A stretch of DNA of 13,091 bases from Bacillota bacterium (GTDB lineage Bacteria; Bacillota; Clostridia; Oscillospirales; Ruminococcaceae): NCBI GenBank assembly GCA_023395695.1, contig JAEWYJ010000079.1:1-13091 (forward strand), given 5' to 3'. The notes under the pieces were generated by a model. It saw only the letters and a list, made by a program, of their open reading frames with translations. It was not told the origin of the DNA and searched no databases. The position numbers and the translations under genes are program-made. Of this stretch, positions 1 through 5,129 are shown one piece after another. Within the stretch, counting starts at the first letter, position 1, and each line of letters starts with the position of its first letter.

Positions 1-143
1 ACCAGTGTATAGACAATTCTGCTGCCCAGCGCGGCCTGATTGCCGAATACCCATGCGACAGCATCAAGTTCAAACAGCCCGATAAGTCCCCAGTTGAGCG
101 CACCGACAATCACCAGCAGCAATGCCAGCTTATTGAGCATCAT
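1..143 (-). CDS. DUF378 family small membrane protein, 3' part beyond the window
   Basis: Only the first 47 codons lie in the window. The reading frame begins with two consecutive ATG codons (143 and 140), preceded by a GAGAGGG ribosome binding site. The translation contains LNWGLIGLF at about residues 16-24 and SRIVYTL at 41-47. These are the characteristic NWG and SRIVYxLVG segments of the DUF378 (YuzA-like) family, normally about 60-75 residues with two membrane helices. The first helix spans roughly residues 6-24. The molecular role of this family is unknown to me. It is divergently arranged from the carboxypeptidase gene, with about 160 nt between the starts. I found no convincing promoter for it in that gap. 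Family assignment is fairly sure from the motifs; function is not. Confidence 0.8.
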   Translation of the reverse strand, partial: MMLNKLALLLVIVGALNWGLIGLFELDAVAWVFGNQAALGSRIVYTL

Positions 144-246
144 ACCATCCCTCTCTGATCGTCGCTTAAAACCTTTGAATGGAAGTTTTCCCATACCCTA
201 CCGAAATATTCAGTGGCATTTTTGCGCCGGTTTTGTATTTTCAAAT

Positions 247-275
247 TTGTTTTAACCCAAAATTTCTGATATACT
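247..275 (+). promoter_or_regulatory. sigma-A-type promoter for the S11 carboxypeptidase
   Basis: A -35 box TTGTTT (247-252) is followed by a 17-nt spacer and the -10 box TATACT (270-275). A TG dinucleotide at 267-268 makes it an extended -10. Transcription would start near 282, leaving a leader of about 25 nt before the GTG start at 307. Confidence 0.65.
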
Positions 276-306
276 GTTACCGAATGATAAAAATTGAGGG
301 GTTGCC

Positions 307-1278
307 GTGAAAAATTATCGTCGTAAAAAGAAAACCTATCGTATATTGCCGGTTGCAGCTGTCTATTTGCTCTTGGCTTGCGGCGCTGCGGCAGCCTTTT
401 GGCACGCAAAGGATATAAACCACGTCGGCAGCGAACCGCCGGCAGCCGCCGCGGTTGCGCCGCTGGCTCCGGCCGCGGGTGCAGGACGGCAAAACGGTGG
501 GCTGACGCTGATGAGCCGCAACGCAATCCTGTTCGACCCCGAGGATGGCAGGACGCTTTTTGCCAAAAAAGCGCATGACCGTGCTTACCCCGCCTCACTG
601 ACCAAGCTGATGACGGCGCTGATTGCCGTAGAGCAAATTGAGGACTTTGACGCGCCGGTCACGCTCACGCATGCCGACTATGCCGGACTGTATGAGCAAA
701 ACGCCGCGATGGCCGGCTTTGCGACAGGCGAAGCGGTTACGGCCCGCGACCTGTTGTACGCCACGCTGCTGCCCTCCGGCGCTGAGGCCGCCTGTGCGCT
801 GGCCCGCGCAGCTGCCGGTTCAAAAGAAAACTGCATCGCCCTGATGAACGAACGCGCCAAAACGCTGGGCATGACGAATAGCCACTTTACCAATGTTACC
901 GGTCTGCACGACCCCGAGCATTATACCACGGCATACGATCTCTCGCTGCTTTTGACTGCCGCCTTAAAAAACGAACTGTTCGCAGAGGCTTTTTCGACCT
1001 TTAGCTATACCACAACCGCCACTGCGCAGCATCCGCAGGGCCTGTCGCTGACCTCGACCCTCACGCCGCGCATCCGGCAACTTAACCGGGAGGCGGCCCC
1101 CATCACCGGGGCTAAAACCGGCTACACCGAAGAAGCACAGCTTTGCCTGGCCAGCATCGGCACGCTCGACGGTGTTCGCCGTGCAATTGTTACAATCGGC
1201 GCCGCAGGCGACGGTTATTCCGAGCCGACCCACCTGCTGGACGCCTACCTGCTCTATCAAAAAAGCCTGCCGCACTGA
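307..1278 (+). CDS. S11-family serine D-Ala-D-Ala carboxypeptidase (DacF/PBP5-like)
   Basis: This 323-residue penicillin-binding-type enzyme is predicted to trim the terminal D-alanine from peptidoglycan stem peptides outside the membrane. The start is GTG at 307, chosen because GAGGGG sits 5 nt upstream and the frame then opens with a basic N-terminus (RRKKK) and a hydrophobic segment at about 12-32. Cys25 in LLLAC could be a lipobox, so it is either a lipoprotein or signal-anchored. An Ala/Pro-rich linker runs to about residue 65. Active-site motifs are SLTK (nucleophile Ser97, Lys100), SGA (157-159) and KTG (270-272). The second motif reads SGAE where the family consensus is SxN. It stops soon after the catalytic domain, so there is little room for the C-terminal domain and amphipathic anchor of PBP5. 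It is a single-gene unit with its own promoter and terminator. The substrate is inferred from the family. Confidence 0.88.
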   Translation: MKNYRRKKKTYRILPVAAVYLLLACGAAAAFWHAKDINHVGSEPPAAAAVAPLAPAAGAGRQNGGLTLMSRNAILFDPEDGRTLFAKKAHDRAYPASLTKLMTALIAVEQIEDFDAPVTLTHADYAGLYEQNAAMAGFATGEAVTARDLLYATLLPSGAEAACALARAAAGSKENCIALMNERAKTLGMTNSHFTNVTGLHDPEHYTTAYDLSLLLTAALKNELFAEAFSTFSYTTTATAQHPQGLSLTSTLTPRIRQLNREAAPITGAKTGYTEEAQLCLASIGTLDGVRRAIVTIGAAGDGYSEPTHLLDAYLLYQKSLPH

Positions 1279-1301
1279 CCGACACCGAACGGTCCGCGGC
1301 G

Positions 1302-1342
1302 ACAAAGGCCCGGCTTGCCTTTTTCGCAAGCCGGGTCTTTGT
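1302..1342 (+). terminator. intrinsic terminator after the carboxypeptidase gene
   Basis: A 17-bp stem (1302-1318 with 1326-1342) has one G-T wobble and a 7-nt CTTTTTC loop. It lies 23 nt after the stop codon. The following tract (GCGTTTACTTCTT) is only moderately U-rich, but the stem is very strong. The stretch from here to 1514 shows no gene or further structure I can support on either strand. Confidence 0.75.
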
Positions 1343-1514
1343 GCGTTTACTTCTTAATTTAAAAACCTGTATTCACAAACCGTAACGCACGGCTTGACAG
1401 CTAATTTCCCGCTACTGCCGCATTTAAAAACCTTGCCAGGCGTCACCCACCTGCGGTTTTGCGCCGCTTGTCGGGGCTGCGCAGATTAAAAATATCGGCG
1501 AATGCTCGGGGCTG

Positions 1515-1661
1515 TTATTCCTTGGGCGTTTCTCTGAGATATTTGAGCATGCATCGAATTGCTAAAATTAACGCAATGGCGATCAGCACAAAAAATACAG
1601 ACCGCACAAGCATCGATAGCGCCATAAAAAGCCAAGGCGTCCCCATAAAAAACTGCTGCAT
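1515..1661 (-). CDS. 48-residue single-pass membrane microprotein, unrecognised
   Basis: This small gene is the last of the MBOAT-DHHW unit, 33 nt after the DHHW stop codon. ATG at 1661 is preceded by a strong GGAGG site with a 5-nt spacer, better than many larger genes here, and the frame ends in TAA. The product opens with MQQFFMGTPW, has a hydrophobic stretch over about residues 10-35 interrupted by Arg20, and ends in a basic hydrophilic tail with Arg36, Lys40, Arg43 and Lys47. By the positive-inside rule the C-terminus would be cytoplasmic. Its size and position recall DltX, the microprotein of the D-alanylation MBOAT system. However, its C-terminus (LRETPKE) lacks the aromatic acyl-shuttle motif, and that motif is on the MBOAT here. 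A scaffolding or regulatory role in the same complex is inference. I do not recognise a family. Confidence 0.7.
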   Translation of the reverse strand: MQQFFMGTPWLFMALSMLVRSVFFVLIAIALILAIRCMLKYLRETPKE

Positions 1662-1694
1662 ATTTTCCTCCATTCATCTGTGCGGTGATTTCAC

Positions 1695-2819
1695 CTAATA
1701 CCGAATTCTCGGCAGATTGGCATCGCTTGAAAGATTTGAAAAGCTGTAAAGCACAAGCACGTCCTGAATCTGCTCGCTTGTGACCAGTGCGTTGACACCG
1801 TTCGGCAGCGAACGCAGGTCGACAACCACGACCTTTTGATAGCTCTGCGTCAAAAACGGCACAAAGCAGTTGGCGTAAGAATCTTTGATGACCATAATCG
1901 CCCCCGAGGGTGCGTTGTCATTTTGAATGACCGTCACGCCGTTATTCGCATGGAGGAACATGGCGTATTTGTCCCTTGTCTTTAGCACCTCTGCGTCGTA
2001 CATTGAAGCGGCGGCCGCCCCGTCAATCTCAACGCTGCTGACCGGTAGGTCATACCATGTGATATGGTCGGCAACAGCATCAAACTTCTTAGCCTTGCTG
2101 AAATAGGTTCCCCAAAAGTCCCCGGCGCTGCGCGCCAGCGACGGCTCCGGAAGAATGGCGGCCCGCCCCACGGCATGCGCAAAGCTTTCGTAACCGTACC
2201 ATGCACCCTGCGTTGTCCAGTGATGGTCGGTGCGGTAGTAAATCTCCTCCCGCGCATGCGCCAGCAACTTGTCCGAGACATCCACACCCGTGTAGCCGCT
2301 TAGGGCCAGCCTGCCGTTAACGGCTTCTATCAGTGCCAGCTGGTCTACATTACCAAGCCCCTTTGGCACCAAATGGCCTAAAATGCTGTAAGAGCCCGGC
2401 ACAACCATAATATATTTGTTCACACTCGGGTTCAAGGCCGAAAATTCAGCCAGATAGCCGAGATTCTTCTCAAGCCGCTGCGCGTCGTAGGAACGGAATT
2501 TTTCAAAAAGATAATTATCCCCGCCATAAACAATACCGTTGTTTTCGGTTTTTCCCAGCAGCGCCTCACAGCGTGATTTCAATGAAATCCACCGGTCGCG
2601 CAGCGCAAACTGGTCATTGACATACTGCTCGAATTTTTGTGCATAGCCCTTGGCGCTGCTGTCTGCTATGGCGGAGAGTGAAAAGACAGGCCGCTGACTC
2701 AGATAACGATTTTCCATCTCTGAAAAGTCTGTGGCGGGCGTCAGCAGATTCATTAGAAAGAATGACGCGATCGCGCCAAAAAATAATAGCATGACAGGGT
2801 AGCGCTTTAAATATTTCAT
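1695..2819 (-). CDS. DHHW-family AlgX/AlgJ-like SGNH acyltransferase partner of the MBOAT
   Basis: This 374-residue protein has an N-terminal membrane anchor (about 8-28) and an extracytoplasmic domain. It carries DHHW at 198-201 and IKDSY at 311-315. These are the Asp-His pair and the serine-bearing motif (Ser314) that in AlgX/AlgJ-like SGNH proteins form the catalytic triad for moving an acetyl group to a polysaccharide. GGDNYLF (99-105) and VVPGSYS (139-145) are other conserved-looking segments. ATG at 2819 is 14 nt after the MBOAT stop codon. Its ribosome binding region is G-rich, with a run of seven G and then CAGGGCA. Co-transcription with the MBOAT and the downstream microprotein is very likely. 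In the expected mechanism the MBOAT passes an acyl group across the membrane and this protein places it on the final acceptor. The acceptor polymer cannot be told from sequence. Confidence 0.85.
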   Translation of the reverse strand: MKYLKRYPVMLLFFGAIASFFLMNLLTPATDFSEMENRYLSQRPVFSLSAIADSSAKGYAQKFEQYVNDQFALRDRWISLKSRCEALLGKTENNGIVYGGDNYLFEKFRSYDAQRLEKNLGYLAEFSALNPSVNKYIMVVPGSYSILGHLVPKGLGNVDQLALIEAVNGRLALSGYTGVDVSDKLLAHAREEIYYRTDHHWTTQGAWYGYESFAHAVGRAAILPEPSLARSAGDFWGTYFSKAKKFDAVADHITWYDLPVSSVEIDGAAAASMYDAEVLKTRDKYAMFLHANNGVTVIQNDNAPSGAIMVIKDSYANCFVPFLTQSYQKVVVVDLRSLPNGVNALVTSEQIQDVLVLYSFSNLSSDANLPRIRY

Positions 2820-2833
2820 TGCCCTGCCCCCCC

Positions 2834-4210
2834 TTAAAATCTAAAATATAAAAACGGATTATAGGTAGCGTCCACAAGATAAGCAACCGATGCCAGGAAC
2901 AGTGCGCCGTAGATCAGCGTGGCGGCAAGTCCGTTCTTTTCAAGCTTCTGAAAGCTTTTTTTAAGCACAGGCGTTGAAAACACAACGCCCAGCACAAAGG
3001 GCACGCCGTAGTTGCGCAAAAAGTAGCCCCAGTCCTCCCCGTTTGCAAACGCAAACAGCCTGCCGAAAAACAGCCCCAGCCGGGTCAGGTCGGTTATGGC
3101 AAAGATTGCCCAGCTGACCATGATGAGCGGAACCATATAAATGCGGGCAAAAACGGGGTGCCTGTCCAGTACCGGACGCAAAAACGCCTTTTCAAGCATG
3201 AGCAGCACAAAGAAATAAAGGCCCCACAGCACAAAATTCCACGAAGCGCCATGCCACAAACCTGTGGCGGCCCAGACCAGAAAAAGGTTAAACACCGTGC
3301 GCCAGACGCCCTTGCGGTTACCCCCCAGCGGAATATACATATACTGCCGAAACCACGACCCCAGCGTCATATGCCACCGCCGCCAGAATTCGGTCATGCT
3401 TTTTGCGGTGTAAGGAAAGTTAAAGTTCTGAGGGAATTCAAAGCCCAGCATCCGGCCCAGTCCGATAGCCATTAGCGAATAGCCTGAGAAATCGAAATAA
3501 ATCTGCAGCGTAAAGGCCAGAATAGCCATCCACGCCAGCGGGGTAGAGAGAGCGGCAAAGTCCATCGACTCTACCTCAGTCCACAGCGCGCCGACATTGT
3601 TGGCAATAAGCACCTTGCTGGCCAGACCCATAATAAACGTTCGTACACCCAAAGCCACCTGCCCCGGGTCAACCGTGCGCCCGCGCAGCTCGCGCTGAAT
3701 ATCGGTATAACGCACGATGGGCCCCGCAATAAGCTGCGGAAACAGCACGACAAAAGCGCCAAAGTCGATGATATTGCGCTCCGCCCTGACATCTCCCCGA
3801 TAGACATCGATGGTGTAGGACATGGTCTGAAAGGTGTAAAAGCTGATGCCAAGCGGCAGCGTCAGCTCTAAAACCGGCACGCCCAGCCCTGTCAGCATGT
3901 TAATATTGCGGGCAAAAAAGCCGGCATATTTAAAAAAGCCGAGCATTCCAAGGTTAAAAACGACCGAGAGCAGCAGCCAAAGCCGACGCGTCAAGCTACG
4001 ATTCCCCGCATGCGCAATGCCGTTGGATGCGGTATAATCCACCAGAATGGACGCGAGCATAATGGGAAAATACCGCACTTCGCCCCACGAATAAAAGAGC
4101 AGGCTCAGAACCAGCAGGGTAAAGTTCTTCCACCTGTTCGGCGCCAGATAATAAAGGCCGAATGCCACCGGCATAAAATAAAACAGAAACAGGATACTGG
4201 AAAATACCAT
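2834..4210 (-). CDS. AlgI/DltB-type membrane-bound O-acyltransferase (MBOAT) with C-terminal acyl-shuttle-like motif
   Basis: This 458-residue polytopic membrane protein moves acyl groups across the membrane for transfer to an envelope polymer. The start is ATG 4210, not the longer frame to 4276, because GGAGG lies 5 nt upstream and the product then begins with MVFSSILFLFYF, the usual AlgI-like N-terminus. Landmarks are DFSGY (240-244), FWRRWH with His280, GGNRKG, and GLWHG with the catalytic-type His320. The last six residues are FLYFRF, with Tyr455. This fits the F-x-Y-x-x-F hexapeptide that in DltX, and in MBOATs where it is fused, carries the acyl group on tyrosine to a second transferase. 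That second enzyme would be the DHHW protein encoded immediately downstream. The motif match is seen in sequence; the chemistry is inferred from published work on the Dlt system. The acyl group is probably acetyl. Confidence 0.92.
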   Translation of the reverse strand: MVFSSILFLFYFMPVAFGLYYLAPNRWKNFTLLVLSLLFYSWGEVRYFPIMLASILVDYTASNGIAHAGNRSLTRRLWLLLSVVFNLGMLGFFKYAGFFARNINMLTGLGVPVLELTLPLGISFYTFQTMSYTIDVYRGDVRAERNIIDFGAFVVLFPQLIAGPIVRYTDIQRELRGRTVDPGQVALGVRTFIMGLASKVLIANNVGALWTEVESMDFAALSTPLAWMAILAFTLQIYFDFSGYSLMAIGLGRMLGFEFPQNFNFPYTAKSMTEFWRRWHMTLGSWFRQYMYIPLGGNRKGVWRTVFNLFLVWAATGLWHGASWNFVLWGLYFFVLLMLEKAFLRPVLDRHPVFARIYMVPLIMVSWAIFAITDLTRLGLFFGRLFAFANGEDWGYFLRNYGVPFVLGVVFSTPVLKKSFQKLEKNGLAATLIYGALFLASVAYLVDATYNPFLYFRF

Positions 4211-4232
4211 GGCTTCCTCCAAAAGTCGAAGT

Positions 4233-4265
4233 AAAAAGCCCTCGCAGATTCGGCTGCGAAGGCTT
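4233..4265 (-). terminator. intrinsic terminator in the MBOAT leader, possible attenuator
   Basis: On the minus strand a 12-bp stem (4254-4265 with 4236-4247) with one G-U wobble and a 6-nt loop is followed directly by TTTTT (4233-4237). The wobble would be an A-C mismatch in plus-strand RNA, so it works on the minus strand. It lies about 88 nt after the DUF4358 stop but only 13 nt before the GGAGG of the MBOAT gene, and downstream of a good candidate promoter. It could simply terminate the lipoprotein transcript, or it could attenuate the acylation operon. GGCTT/AAGCC segments on both sides (4277-4281 and 4211-4215) offer competing pairings. Confidence 0.7.
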
Positions 4266-4300
4266 ATTATGCGCACAAGCCGGACGGGGTTCCAGCTAAT

Positions 4301-4329
4301 AATTTAACAGAAATACAGCAAAACATCAA
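4301..4329 (-). promoter_or_regulatory. candidate promoter of the MBOAT-DHHW-microprotein operon
   Basis: On the minus strand, TTGATG (4324-4329) is followed by a 17-nt spacer and TAAATT (4301-4306), with TG just before the -10 box as an extended element. Predicted transcription start is near 4294, giving a leader of about 84 nt that contains the terminator hairpin at 4233-4265. Confidence 0.5.
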
Positions 4330-4353
4330 GGATTTTTGCAAGCTTGGCGAATC

Positions 4354-4908
4354 TTATGCGTTGAACATGCTATCGATGGTTTCTTTGGTCATCTGCACGT
4401 CGGCATCATAAACCGCAGTGCCTTCAACATCCGGATCAAAATCTCCCACGATAATTAGAAACACGTAATTTCCTTTGGTATATACCTCTCCGGCCTTGGC
4501 GCGGTCGTACGAGCCGCTGACAGGATAAAACTCAAACTGGGCCGTGATATCGACAAGGCGCTTTTCAAGTGCCTGCTGGACCGCCTCCACCTTGTCCTCT
4601 TTGGCTTTAACGGCAAAAAGCGCGTCGGAACGAAGCATAATTCCCGCCACAGCACCGGCATATTCGTCATAAACAGTGGAATCCAACTCGGCAAAATCCG
4701 CCAGATACTGATCGTCTATCGGCATCTTCATGGGGACGGCTCCATAATCGCCCTCGTACTTTTCGTTGAACTTTGCGTCCACCGCATCAAGCACATCCTG
4801 AAGCGATTTATCGTCCTTTATCGTGCCGGGGGCATTTTTCTGGCTGCCGCAGGCTGTCGCCGTCAACAAAAAGACAACCGCCAGCGCCAGTGATAAAATT
4901 TTTTTCAT
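4354..4908 (-). CDS. DUF4358 domain lipoprotein
   Basis: The 184-residue product begins MKKILSLALA and has a lipobox ending at Cys20 (TATAC-GS), so it should be a lipid-anchored protein on the outer face of the membrane. ATG 4908 is chosen over the longer frame because GAGGT sits 8 nt upstream and a proper signal peptide follows. The mature part has a central helix-rich segment (MLRSDALFAVKAKE, KVEAVQQALEKR) and GNYVFLIIVGD near the C-terminus. This layout matches DUF4358 as I know it. The family has no established function. As I recall, it is often encoded next to MBOAT and DHHW genes in clostridia, which fits the downstream genes. It has its own promoter and may be separated from the MBOAT by the terminator at 4233-4265. 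A role in envelope-polymer acylation is inferred only from position. Confidence 0.82.
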   Translation of the reverse strand: MKKILSLALAVVFLLTATACGSQKNAPGTIKDDKSLQDVLDAVDAKFNEKYEGDYGAVPMKMPIDDQYLADFAELDSTVYDEYAGAVAGIMLRSDALFAVKAKEDKVEAVQQALEKRLVDITAQFEFYPVSGSYDRAKAGEVYTKGNYVFLIIVGDFDPDVEGTAVYDADVQMTKETIDSMFNA

Positions 4909-4995
4909 CGTTTTTACCTCATAATGTTTTAAAATACGGTAAAGCTTTCCGGTTCGATTAATAAGTGCGGACAGGCGCACCGTTTGTTGCAGCTT

Positions 4996-5023
4996 ATAAT
5001 ATATTTTGCAGCCCGGACTGCAA
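4996..5023 (-). promoter_or_regulatory. promoter of the DUF4358 gene with overlapping inverted repeat
   Basis: TTGCAG (5018-5023) and TATTAT (4996-5001) are spaced by 16 nt on the minus strand. The -35 box is one arm of a perfect 6-bp inverted repeat, TTGCAG-N6-CTGCAA (5006-5023), which could be an operator. The 5024-5079 stretch holds only a GCGCATGCGC palindrome (5027-5036). Confidence 0.55.
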
Positions 5024-5079
5024 TATGCGCATGCGCCGGATTAGATTGGAGACGCGCCAAGCGCCTGAACTTTACACAT

Positions 5080-5111
5080 AAAAACGGGAAAGCAAATTGC
5101 TTTCCCGTTTA
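5080..5111 (-). terminator. intrinsic terminator of the rpiR-to-ispH-rpsA operon
   Basis: A perfect 12-13 bp stem (AAACGGGAAAGC with GCTTTCCCGTTT) closes a 3-5 nt loop and is followed by TTTTT on the minus strand. It lies about 20 nt after the ispH-rpsA stop codon, marking the end of the operon. Confidence 0.9.
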
Positions 5112-5129
5112 AAACCTGAAAAATAAGAA

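Noticed and set aside
185-215. GGGTAT on the minus strand as a sigma-B-like -10 for the DUF378 gene
   Set aside because: No matching -35 element at the right distance, so not listed as a promoter.
307-598. minus-strand frames at 140-598 overlapping the carboxypeptidase start
   Set aside because: Antisense to a well-supported gene and without start signals; composition is the mirror of the Ala-rich linker.
1486-1677. 63-codon minus-strand frame overlapping the microprotein
   Set aside because: Lacks a ribosome binding site; the other frame starting at 1661 has GGAGG at the right distance and a membrane-protein-like sequence.
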